A DNA stretch of 64,000 bases, from the NCBI GenBank assembly GCA_015039465.1, contig MU130708.1, forward strand, positions 212,201-276,200. The letters are read 5' to 3'. Under the pieces are notes generated by a model. The model was not told the origin of the DNA. It saw only the letters and a list, made by a program, of their open reading frames with translations, and did no database searches. The position numbers and the translations under genes are program-made. The DNA comes from Phlegmacium glaucopus (lineage: Eukaryota; Basidiomycota; Agaricomycetes; Agaricales; Cortinariaceae). Positions 10,914 through 20,458 of this stretch are shown piece by piece. Each line of letters opens with the position of its first letter. Positions within the stretch are counted from its first letter, which is position 1.

Positions 10914-11378
10914 TCAAAGAACGAACACGGAAATTACTCAAAGACCAGGAAGAAGCTTTATCAGCACACAAAATGGCATGACACCAAATGGAGAACAGAA
11001 TCAAATTGAATTTCAAACTGTTTCAAGAAGGACAACTAGTCTGGTTAGACTCTAGAAACCTACAAACAAAATATAACAAGAAGGACCATTTGAAATTGAA
11101 GATTCATAACGTCTTTCATGCATTTCTTTTAATGCCATACATTGAAAATGGAGTTCATGGACCAAATTTTCTTAAACCACCTGCCAAAATCATCAACAGA
11201 GAAGAAGAATACAAAGTTGAAGCAATTATTAGACACCAAAAATGAGGTCATGGATATCAATACAAGATCTGATGGAAAGATTATCCAATCTCCAAAACAA
11301 TGTGGGAACCAGAAAGCAACATCAAAACTGCTTTTGACATGCTGGCAAACTAGTTACAAACAGTCACATCAACTCTAA
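10914..11378 (+). pseudogene. Chromovirus integrase tail and chromodomain
   Basis: The frame resumes with KERTRKLLKDQEEALSAHK and GQLVWLDSRNLQTKYNKK, the C-terminal integrase part. The chromodomain follows at about 11195-11340: EEEYKVEAIIRHQK, then GHGYQYKI and W-K-DYPISKTMWEPESN. This module binds methylated histone tails and steers integration to heterochromatin. TGA codons interrupt it after RHQK and after YQYKI. The overall order fits the Tf1/sushi-like chromoviruses of fungi. Confidence 0.78.
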
Positions 11379-11589
11379 ACTTCATCATCAAAAGCGAAAA
11401 CATGCCTTTCATTTGTAAGAATAAAGAACAAAAAAAGAAAATTAATACAAAAGGGGAAAACATTGATCATTGCACAGACAACATTTCCCAACATAAAAGA
11501 GTTCCATAAATGGTAAGCATTTCCTTCTATATGTGTGTGTGAAACTAGGACATAGCCCCAGAATTGTATAAGAACAAGTCTTTTACTAT

Positions 11590-12010
11590 GTAAGTGTTAA
11601 GCATGGAAAATATCAGATGGAATACCAGAATGGAGACAGAGGGGACTTAGAGGAAGAACAAAAATGGGAAGCTAAGTTGATATTTGAAACTAAGGAAAAA
11701 CATACAAGTCTGGGTACTTAAATATTATCAAGGAATAACATTAGAATGTAAAAGATAAAATAAGGTGCTGTGCTCTGCTCCTGGAAAGTCCTTTATTCTT
11801 GGGTAAATAATCCAACTATGGGTTGCTGACTGATATTAATAATGGGAAAGTGCTGACAAAGATAAGATGAGATAAGATGATGGAGATGATGATGGAGATG
11901 AGCTTGGAGTAATAGTGGAAGGTAAGAGGGGTAATTCTGAAGGTAAGAGAAGTACAGTTATGGAGTTGGAGTTAATTGTTCCAAACACAGCTCTGTCAGA
12001 ACCAGAAATG
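11590..12010 (+). repeat. Dispersed LTR-like repeat, copy 3
   Basis: The segment matches copy 2 through GACTTAGAGGA, the TATA-like GTACTTAAATATTATCAAGG, GCTCTGCTCCTGGAAAGTCC and ATTCTTGGGTAAATAATCCA, with more substitutions and a GATGGAGATGAT microsatellite expansion near 11880. Its ends are unclear. It follows the chromodomain but I cannot show that it is the 3' LTR of that element. Confidence 0.5.
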
Positions 12011-12347
12011 GAACAACTTGTGACTGGATCATAACAGTAAGACTCATATAAATCACATGCTATTTCTTCATTTCTTTTTTATACATGCATTTACCAACCT
12101 TTTTACATATGATTTACATGCAGACACCTCACAATTATTATATGTTTTTCATCTTTCTTTTTTAGTATTTAAACTGTAGTTTACCAATGATGTATGTAGC
12201 TAGTTCTTGAAATTCTTACTGCTCTAAACGATGGTGAATTAGCAGATTTCTTGATGAGCAGTGGAGTTATAACCAAAGACTTCACAGAATGAGAGCATTG
12301 GGGATGAGGTTGTTATGGCGTTTGTTGAGAGTCAGAGCCGTTGGTAT

Positions 12348-12365
12348 CTGGGTATATAACACCAG
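12348..12365 (-). repeat. Hairpin motif, copy 1 (inverted)
   Basis: CTGGGTATATAACACCAG is the exact reverse complement of the 18-base motif at 12505-12522 and 13235-13252. It could be a terminal structure of an unknown mobile element. Confidence 0.55.
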
Positions 12366-12496
12366 AGATCCTAAGGCCTGATGGATGTTGAAGAAGAAAA
12401 GTGGATTTCAAACTGAGTTTGAAATGTTCTCAATTTCAAACTAAGTTCGAAATCAATGAACTTAATCAATTCCACCGTACCGCTACCACCACCATC

Positions 12497-12530
12497 CTTG
12501 TAATCTGGTGTTATATACCCAGATTACAAG
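12497..12530 (+). repeat. Hairpin motif, copy 2
   Basis: Arms CTTGTAATCTGG and CCAGATTACAAG (12 bp, perfect) enclose the centre TGTTATATAC. The core CTGGTGTTATATACCCAG recurs at two other places within 900 bp. Confidence 0.6.
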
Positions 12531-13224
12531 TTGGTTAACTTGTCATCTCTTCATGTCTTTGACTAGGCTTCCTCATTATCTCAAACATTTGACTACCAGC
12601 CTCATTACCCTCATCATCTTTGAGCTCTTGTCACTGTGATACAGTCTCAACTTTCAATGATTCAACTTTCACAACATTTATGGCATCTTGACGACTGGGC
12701 ATTCTTCTTTTGCCTCTAGCTTGCTATGCAAAGCCGTCATGCTTTATTGGAGCCTTTACCTATGAACGAAGACATGGATACAGCATCTCTACCCACCCTC
12801 AATGCTCTTCACTCACAGAGTGTACACCACCTTCCTCTCTCAATGATTGCAGGTTGATAGGTATCACCGTGAGTTCCTTCTGTCCATCTCCATCCTCACT
12901 GCATTACCCTCACCATTTTTGTTCTCTCAGACCAAGCCCAACCAGAACCTAGTTGCAAATGAGCCACACTCTCGCAACCTATGGACCATGTCCTCCTTCT
13001 CCAGCAGCGACCAAGATGTATGACCCTGAATTGCAAGGGAATCAAGATACATGATTTCCATCCCTCTGCCTCCACACCACACCTGTCTCCCATCCCAGAA
13101 TTATCCTTTTGGCCTCCCTATCACCTCAACCCTGTCTTTAAACTCTTGCTGTCATACCGCCATCCTTTTGGTCGCCCTATCACCTCAATCCTGAGTCATT
13201 CCCTGGTCTGGCCTCCAATGCTAA

Positions 13225-13259
13225 ATTGCAATTTCTGGTGTTATATACCCAGATTGCAA
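13225..13259 (+). repeat. Hairpin motif, copy 3
   Basis: The core CTGGTGTTATATACCCAG at 13235-13252 is identical to copy 2. The flanking arms TTGCAATTT and AGATTGCAA pair differently from those of copy 2 but still pair, so the arms have covaried while the core is unchanged. Confidence 0.6.
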
Positions 13260-13601
13260 GTTAGTTTTCTCGAATTGACTCTCCAGTTATCTTGATTCTG
13301 GGGTTGGAACCATCACCACCTAAATCCAACCCCGTCTCGGCTGATACATGTCCAAGTGTAAACCTAACCAACCTTCTCTGCTTTATACCCTCAATAAGTT
13401 GTCCTTCATCTAAAACAAGGATGACTTCAACAGAGCCTTGTTCATCACCAACCTTCCCATTCCTTCCAACATCTTTAATACTACCCCTCTATCTCCAGCT
13501 CTTAAGCCATTGCATCTATAACCACAGCTTTTGTACTTCCTGCCTTCTTATTGTACACAAGGGATAGTGAACTCAGGCCAGGAGAACCACTATAAACCTC
13601 T

Positions 13602-14542
13602 ATGAATCGCCCAGAGAAGTCTCAACTGATGAGAATCATACCAACATTTGATCTCACTGATCTTTATCTACATCTTTCACAACTTATACTAACCAAACCT
13701 CACATCTATGCCTTCCACCCGCTGTCCCCAATGTGGAAAGAAGTTCAAGGACCATACCAGCATATGAACCAGCTGTTTTCCTCCTGCTTGACACACTTTG
13801 AAGAGTGTATCAATATCACCACCACTCTTCAATCAGGTCCAGCAATATCTGAAAGTGATGACACAGGTCAACAAGTTTTGAACCGCCTGGTTTTATGGAT
13901 ACAGCAGAAGATTATCTGCCAGCCTCATCTTATTCTTCCCTTCCAGCGTCCACATCCCCAAACCCTGAAGACAGGCAAAATCCATTTAATATCAAGAATC
14001 ATCCTACATCTGGCCAAGTCTTCGGACGTGGAGAGACATTTTGTCAGGGGACGTCATTGAACTGCTTATATACCACCAGCCAGGTGTCAAGCCAAGCTTG
14101 ACATTGTGCCCTTTTGGCGAACTGGTTATGTGGCTGGTCATTCCCTAACACATTTATGGATCAATGTGACAAGGACAGATATACCAAAATGAGGAAAGGG
14201 CACCTATACTATCCTTTCACATTGGGAGATGAATGGGAGCTAGCCTCATTTCTACTTCATTTTCACCTACGCATGGCTGCTGTGGATCATTTTCTGAAGC
14301 TCAAACTGGTGAGTTACACTAAAATGCAGTATATATTCTCCTTACCAAAAAATTCCTTGGAAATAGGTGAAAAACATTGGACTTTCCTTACAGCAAAGGA
14401 CTTACAAAATCATGCTGAAATACTACTGGTGGGACCTTCATGGAAAAGTAAACCATGGCCAACAGCTTTTCTGACAAAACAAAAGTTATTTCTCTACTAC
14501 CGAGATCCCATAGATTGTCTTCAGTCTTACACAACCTGCTAG
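13602..14542 (+). pseudogene. Probable Plavaka-type transposase N-terminal remnant
   Basis: A zinc-finger start CPQCGKKFKDHTSI reads at about 13717-13760 and runs into a TGA. Further on, in other frames, are FGRGETFCQG (about 14020) and YYPFTLGDEWELASFLL, MAAVDHFLKLKLV, FLTAKDLQNHAEIL, GPSWKSKPW and LYYRDPIDCLQS (14195-14530). I recognise the pattern of a C2-type finger, a block like YYPF..EWELASFLL, and one like AEIL..GP.WK..P...YYRDP from the large Plavaka transposases of Agaricomycetes, which mobilise CACTA-like DNA elements. The catalytic part is absent. The assignment rests on remembered family pattern and could be wrong. Confidence 0.5.
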
Positions 14543-15780
14543 TCCAAGACTACATCCAATTTCATCTGTTTCAGTTATTCTGGTCAGCAGAGGGTGCAAT
14601 ATGAGTGTATACAGAATGGTTATCAGGAAATGCTGCTTGGGAATTGCAGGTATGTTAGTTTGAATGAAATATATTTGAAAATAATGACTATTAGAATCCA
14701 TATTCTGGATATCTACCAGATAGCCTGGGATTCATAATGCATGATAGTAGTAATCATCCCTTGCAGTGCTATACAATGTGATATAGTGAACTGTGCATTT
14801 GGGACAGTGCTGGACAGTGCTAGCAAGCACAACATGGATACTATGGGCACTATAAGGCACTATAACACACTGTAATTTTGGTGATGTGACTGTGACAAGC
14901 TATGGGAATTTCCTGATTTTGCTGATGTGACATCTCCTCTGCTTTCACCTATGGTGACCTTGAGGGACATCAGGAGGAATGACTTCTGCCCTAGGCTTCC
15001 CTGAGATGTCCTGGGCCCCAGGACAGCCATGTTAGGGGACACCTAATTTCAAGCCCAACTCCCGACTCCCAATCAGGCCCAAACCCAATCTTAGTCCCAA
15101 ACCTGATCTCAGTCCCAACTCCAAAGGGGACATCTGGGTCCTGGAAATTTTGCCAGTTCGGCGATTCAGTGATTCGGTGGATGATCGGACACGCATTGAT
15201 ATGAGTCGCTCTTGCTTTACCCCAATGTCTCACCTCCGCTCTTTGTAAGTACGTCATTCCCTGCTCATTTCAGTGATAATTAGCTCATTGGAATGGCATG
15301 TAGGATGATGTAGCCACTTTTGTAGGATTTTCCCAGGTTTATAACCCATGGCTTCTTGTTTTCGCCTCTCCCCACCTTTGCCTCTTGCGAATTTGACTCC
15401 TCAAACCCTTGAAAAGAAGTATTTTATGATGTTATCTCTATTGTGAGCATCTTTCTTTCTAGCTTGTTCTTTCACTGAATCATCTTGTATTTTAGTGTTC
15501 ACCTAATCCAACTTGCCTCACTCTTTTTTCTCTGCCTGCATCACAGTTCTTTCCAACATTTTACTACGACTGTCTTCCTTTATACTATGGACCCTCAACA
15601 CTTAATTCTGCTCCCAAAGGCCTCAACTGCAATAATTCCAGCCTTGCAAGTCGGACAAGAATGGAAACAAGGGAGTTTTTTTTTGCAACAGTATGTATTC
15701 CATTACCACCTTCTCTAAATTGAGCATTGATGTTTTGAATGTTATAGTGTCATGGTGTTAACAATGAAGGAAAACGGTGC
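14543..15780. other. Gene-free stretch with a weak inverted-repeat element
   Basis: No protein family is recognisable. At about 14766-14872 a short segment begins CAGTGCTATA and ends TATAACACACTG with internal CACTATA motifs, suggesting a degenerate MITE. No target duplication is visible. Confidence 0.35.
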
Positions 15781-15799
15781 TCCTTCATTTGTAGGGCAT

Positions 15800-16725
15800 C
15801 AAAATCACCAAGCATGTCGCCTATGATCCCTTCTCAGCCCATGTTTGCCAGTCCTCCACCCTTTGCTTCCTTAGCTCCAAGTCTGGTTGCCTCCACAACC
15901 GGAAAATGCCCTGTCCCAAGCTGTGGACAGACACATCTTGCAGAAGACTGTCTGCATCTGCTGCAAGCACTGCATTGAGAAAGGTGGATGCTTGTCCAAA
16001 AAACACAAGCCCTTGGGGGCGCTGGCCTCCCTTGCACCGCTCCCACCATCAAATTCTTTCAAGATTTTACATGGCTGTACCTCACAATCACTGCTGATCT
16101 ACTGTTGGACTCCTGGAGACAAGCAAGCAGGGTGACTTGAGGATGTATGATGAGAAGGAGATTATGGACTGGGTGGTGGTTGACATTGGGTATGTTATGG
16201 AGGTTCATGAGGGCCAGTGTCTTTTCTTAAGGACGCTTCCCTTCATAAGTGTGTTGACCTCCATAAATTGCTTGACACCTATCCTCAAACCTCAACACCT
16301 CACCTCCACCACCACCTAGCTCATGAATGTTCCTATGTTCGCAAGATGCATAAACCACATCTCAACCCTCCTCTCCTCAAGAGCCACTTTCTCCATTGGC
16401 TTCAACCTCCTCAACCTTTCTCCAGGAATTTGTTGAACCTACACCATCTCCGCTGCCAGTTACCTATGAATGCAGTTCTTGCACACACTATCAGCATCCT
16501 AACACTCAACACACTGTGTTTATGAAGTGCTTCCTTAATGTTTGCTTTGTTCCATCAATGTTCAGTAACCAGTGGGATCTCTGGAATAGAGCATCTGGAC
16601 CACTCAGGGAAGATTTTATGGAGCTTTGGCAGTGCAAGGAGGGTCTTTGGTCTGCCTTTGTCAAGCATGCTCGTCAAGAACAAAAGACTAAAGCAAAGCC
16701 AACAGCCATTATTGAGATTGATTAG
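15800..16725 (+). pseudogene. Zinc-cluster hypothetical protein of a mushroom repeat family, broken
   Basis: Scattered over frames are a cysteine cluster, CPVPSCGQTHLAEDC then CKHCIEKGGC (about 15910-16000), and a conserved block, MDWVVVDIGYVMEVHEGQ, LKDASLHKCVDLHKLLDTY and STPHLHHHLAHECSYVRK (16163-16345). I know this arrangement of a Cys/His cluster and a VVVDIG.V.EV.EGQ block as a recurrent Agaricomycete repeat-associated family of unknown function. At least two frameshifts separate the parts. The open frame 16396-16725 (about 110 residues) may be its tail. No function can be given. Confidence 0.45.
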
Positions 16726-16914
16726 CCAGGTGAATATTATATTGTTGGTTCTTTTTGTTTTGTGTTGTTTTTGTCCTCCCTGCCTCGTCATTTGTTTACC
16801 TGTACTTAGTTTGTAGCATGTCATCTTCCTTTTGTGATTTGTAACTTGAAGTATAATTCATAAACTCTGTGGTATCAATACAAGGCACAAAAAAAAAGAT
16901 ACGAAGCATCTATG

Positions 16915-17770
16915 TAGGAAATGGCCATGTTCCAGGGTTGGTCCCTGGCTCTCTGGCAAGTCTCGCAAGAGTCATGATGTTCCACCTGCATATCATTTTA
17001 TTGAAGAAGAAATTATAGCGATCCACATGCATCTCACAACATATGGCCTGATACCCACCAAACCAGCTATTTATCTACTCGGCAATGGAAGAATTGAAAT
17101 ACCATGGCTTGTTACCTTCCCCAAGAAGCTCTGGATATGCAACTGGGTTGCAATTCTCTTGACAAAATTGATCTTTCTCGCTGTGCTTGCATTTGAAATG
17201 GAAAACATCAACAGTGAGTGCAATATCACAGAAGAAAGGGTCATCCTTGACAGCCTTTCCAAGGGTGCAGTTATTGTTGAAGAAAATATGATTTGGCTTT
17301 GTGCCAGGAATGTGGTAGGTTCACTTGATCATCTCCTGTTGATCATTGTAAGGCTTTTGAGAAAATAAAAATGCAACTTCAAAAAGACTTGCAATGACAC
17401 TGTAAATGGCCTCTGCATGGTAGAATGTTTCTTGAGCCATGATCATGCCACAAGGAGCAACAAACAGTTGCTCATTGTGAGTGTGTTTGTGCGCAAATTG
17501 AGTGCAAAGTTTCTTCTTTCCTGTTGTCGCTGATTTGGAATCTGCAGGGATTGGTTGTCCCTTTTTATTGAACTTGAAGCTGTCTTCCATGTTCCCATCT
17601 TCAACAAGATCAGAAATATTTTTGACCTCAACAGGTAGTGCATCTCGTGGATGAGCAACTTCTAAGGGGATCTTGCAGTTGGGCACTCCACAACATCGAT
17701 GGCCATTTGCAACACCATCAATAACAAGGGCTGTCACTTTCTTGCCTGAATAAATCATGGTTATTATAGA
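16915..17770 (-). pseudogene. CxC6-like cysteine-cluster protein associated with KDZ transposases
   Basis: Read on the minus strand, the sequence gives VTALVIDGVANGHRCCGV, then THNEQLFVAPCGMIMAQETF, then PNHIFFNNNCTLGKAV, VDVFHFKCKHSEKDQFC, and YNFFFNKMI in order. These are landmarks of the CxC5/CxC6 proteins that accompany or form KDZ-type transposons in basidiomycetes. The reading breaks at stops, one being TAG where the family has glutamine (IAE*INSWFGG). Its left-hand neighbour on the minus strand is copia gag, so the two elements abut near 17780. It is not a functional gene. Confidence 0.65.
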
Positions 17771-17789
17771 ATATAAATTTGTTCCATGA

Positions 17790-19234
17790 ATAAAAAAAAC
17801 AAACACCTTTAGAAGCGAGTGAATTTTTTGCAATAATGGAAGAGAGCTGGCTGGAGCCAGAGGCAATTATTTCGCCCACACACAGCCTCCGTGAAGCACT
17901 CTTTTGCTGGACCTCCATGCAGTCAATATCAACTCCCACAGCCGCTAACTCTTCTCGTTTTACCCTCAGGCCATCCAAGAACTCTCGGACATTGCCTTTA
18001 TCCAGACATTTCAACTCCAGGAATTTTTGTTGAAGCTCGGTTTGCGCGTTGATGTGCCTGAGGTGGGGACAGACCACAAGTAGTACATAGTTCGTGGGGT
18101 TGATGTAGTTGTCTTCAGTAGGTGATAGTGAGGTTTTATGAGGTGCAAAGGTTCGCTTTAAAGTGCGAGATAGTGCGCAGAAAAAGCGAAGCCCACAGGA
18201 TGATTTTGAAGGAGTGCAAGAGTAGCTTAGTACGACGTTGCAAAGGTGGGATCAAAAGTGTGGTAATTTGTCCGTTCTCCTCTGTTCTATTGCTTCCCCT
18301 TACTTGCTACTGCTAATAATATAGTAACTAGCAAATAGCTAAGTGTGGAAAGGTGAAACAGAAATGTAAAATGTGGGTAAAAGCGGAGTCACATGGATCC
18401 GGTAATTTGGTAATGAAACATAGGAGATAAGAGCCAAACAAAGGGAGACAAGATAAAAATAAAGGTGATGAGTAATACAGTCACCTGAGTGACCTTCGTT
18501 GGAGTTGTGTTTAAAGATTGCGAGAACAGCTGGTAACTGCGAATGATAATGTGAATGTTTGTGATGACTGCAAGTATCTGTGATGATCTGCGAGTATTCT
18601 GTGATGATCTGCGAGTATTCTGTGATGATCTGCGAGTATTCTGTGATGATCTGCGAGTATGTGCAATGATCTGCAATGATCTGCAATGACCTGCAATGAT
18701 CTGTGATGACCTGTGATGATCTGCAAGTATCCGCAATGATATGTGAGCATCTGCAAGTATACTGCAAAGGTTGTGAAACCGCAAAAATGGTGTGTTTACA
18801 TCCCTAGACGTCTCCTGGGTCCTATCAGCATAAGCACCTTTCTCAGTATATTCCCTTTTGATAGCCTTCCAGCGTTCTTCAATGGTAGTTTTTAAATGTA
18901 TATGCATCAAGGTAGAGTCAGGAATTTTCTGATTGAGTAAGGACTTTGCTGATCGCTCGTCTTTCTCCCACAGGGTTGTTTCGGCCACAAATTCCTCAAG
19001 GGAAAGGCCTACAGCTGGGGTAATTGTCGTTCCGTCAGGTGCTATAATACCAGGCATGCCCATCACAGGCCATTTGGTCTGGCCATTGAAGTGGCCCCAG
19101 AACCCTTTCGCCTCAACAGCATCACGGAAACAAATCTCGAAAATAGCCCAGTTGGTCCCAGTCATCTCGAGTTTAGGCACAGAAGAAGGGAGTGTATCGG
19201 AGAGGGATGTAGCAGTTGCAGACATGGTAAGCAC
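17790..19234 (-). pseudogene. gag: Ty1/copia gag (UBN2-type), split by an insertion
   Basis: The N-terminal part starts near 19224-19234 (MSATATSLSDTLPSSVPKL, TGTNWAIFEICFRDAVEAKG, LLNQKIPDSTLMHI, EERWKAIKREYTEKGAYA). The frame then leaves the family at about 18828 and returns at about 18050 with QTELQQKFLELKCLDKGNVR and FLDGLRVKREELAAVGVDID. About 780 bp, including a 21-bp minisatellite, separate the two halves that should be contiguous at GAYA/QTEL. The capsid-like protein would package copia RNA. No pol is visible downstream, where the KDZ-associated fragment begins instead. Confidence 0.75.
18560..18762. repeat. 21-bp minisatellite
   Basis: The unit TCTGTGATGATCTGCGAGTAT is repeated about four times without change at 18578-18660. 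It is flanked by degenerate copies (TGCAATGATC, TGTGATGACC) to about 18762. The unit length is a multiple of three, so the minus-strand frame stays open and would encode a seven-residue repeat (RRSSQNT). This is a composition effect, not a domain. Confidence 0.75.
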
Positions 19235-19287
19235 GAGGTTTCACAAGTATAAACAGAGGTTAATCTTTGGGTTTATGCGCAGGGGGT

Positions 19288-19420
19288 GGGGCCCATAACC
19301 TGTTGGATTCCTAGAATACAAAGCTCAGTCGTTTGCGCAGCAAACGACTGAGTGAGCTTGTATTAACTACAAGGTTTATATACAAAATGAGCAGACACAT
19401 TCTGTTTGTGCCTGCTAATA
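19288..19420 (-). mobile_element. Copia primer-binding site and start of 5' LTR
   Basis: On the minus strand an LTR ends GAATCCAACA at 19301 and is followed by AGGTTATGGGCCCCAC, a primer-binding-like sequence I associate with basidiomycete copia elements, then the gag start 50-70 bp on. A hairpin CTCAGTCGTTTGC / GCAAACGACTGAG lies at 19326-19353 and a TATA-like TTTATATAC at 19375, placed as expected for the LTR promoter reading leftward. The outer LTR end was not found. Confidence 0.5.
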
Positions 19421-20458
19421 GTTAGACTATGAATAGACAATAAAACGAGACATAAAAGGTAAGGAAAATAAGAGCACAATGCTTGTGAAATCAAAAGTAT
19501 ATTGGCAGCAGTGTGGAATGCACTGCAGGCCATTGCGAATAAAACAAACAGTAATCATAAAGGTGAAATCATACGTATTTATGGAGACGACGGTGTTTCC
19601 GTTTTGGGCACTTATAGGTTTCGTAGTGTATTTGCTTGTTATATTTCAATAACCCCTGCATACCCCTGGCAATCACTAGGGAAAAGTCACACATGACTTG
19701 TTTCTAGAACGGAAATGCTGGCAAAATACACTGTTGAACGATTACCATTCCTTACAGTATATATAGCTGTTAGTTTCCTTATATATACATGGAATTATGA
19801 GTGGTCTTTAGTGCTGTAACTTGTCACAACAGGTCATGCATTCAATTCCCAGTAGTGCAATAACAGTAAGTAACTTGTCAAGTAGATGGAAATTCTGGTG
19901 AAAAAAAACTTGATGGTAAGTGTAGCACTTTTCACCTGTTAAACTGTCAGAAATTCCTTCATTCTGGGGTTGTGATCCTTTGATATATCAGACTTAAATG
20001 GGGTCCTATCAAATTATTTATCTACAAAAATTACAACATTAAAATTATAAAATTACTATGATTTCAATAGTTATTTACAGTAATATGTAAGTCCCTTAAT
20101 TGTTTTCCAATCGGGTTGCCCAACCCATGGTATTCCCTATGGCTAAGGCATGACCCCCCCCAAAAAAAAAGCTAGTTGGTAAAAGAACAAATTCCATAAA
20201 TGGAACTCATGAGTCATAATGAATTGCACTGACCTTTTTGCTATAAATCATTCCCCACATCCTTTACCATGTCTGGGACCCATCTACAAGTTCTGACAAA
20301 AATGACAATCCCTCACTAATCCACTGCTCCCAAATTTGAAGGTCACCATGATCTCAAAGGATTTACATTGGCTGTCAATAGTCCCGTGCCAGCAGTGTGA
20401 TTTGATTGATTGGACCTTTTATGGAAATCAATTTGTATTTTAGTTACATAACAATGTC
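19421..20458. other. Gene-free transition to the host gene block
   Basis: The remainder of the copia LTR and then AT-rich sequence with homopolymer runs (C8A9 near 20153) are present. No gene is visible. The last few hundred bases must hold the promoter of the tuberin gene. I see no TATA box there. Confidence 0.4.

Larger units (their letters stand above)
4959..11378 (+). mobile_element. Decayed Ty3 chromovirus, nested by four later insertions
   Basis: In order the element shows gag with a zinc knuckle, an aspartic protease, a fragmented reverse transcriptase and RNase H, an integrase and a C-terminal chromodomain. This is the pol order of Ty3 chromoviruses, which use the chromodomain to pick insertion sites in chromatin. 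It is interrupted by a solo LTR (5716-6105), an LTR-like repeat (about 7422-7940, replacing the reverse transcriptase core), a TA-flanked transposon (8412-9658) and a fold-back palindrome (10775-10883). Its own LTRs were not identified and the 5' end is missing. Many in-frame TGA codons stand where the family has arginine, so the copy is dead. Confidence 0.82.
12030..13600. other. Gene-free stretch with three hairpin repeats
   Basis: No coherent protein is visible. Short open frames rich in Ser, Pro and Thr lack family motifs. Three copies of a hairpin motif annotated separately are the only clear structure. Confidence 0.4.

Noticed and set aside
18389..18767. Repeat protein encoded by the 21-bp tandem array
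   Set aside because: All three minus-strand frames stay open because the unit is a multiple of three without stops; it is an insertion within copia gag.
19810..19860. tRNA-derived SINE tail
   Set aside because: CATTCAATTCCCAGTAG resembles a T-loop only loosely and no A box or terminator is placed correctly.
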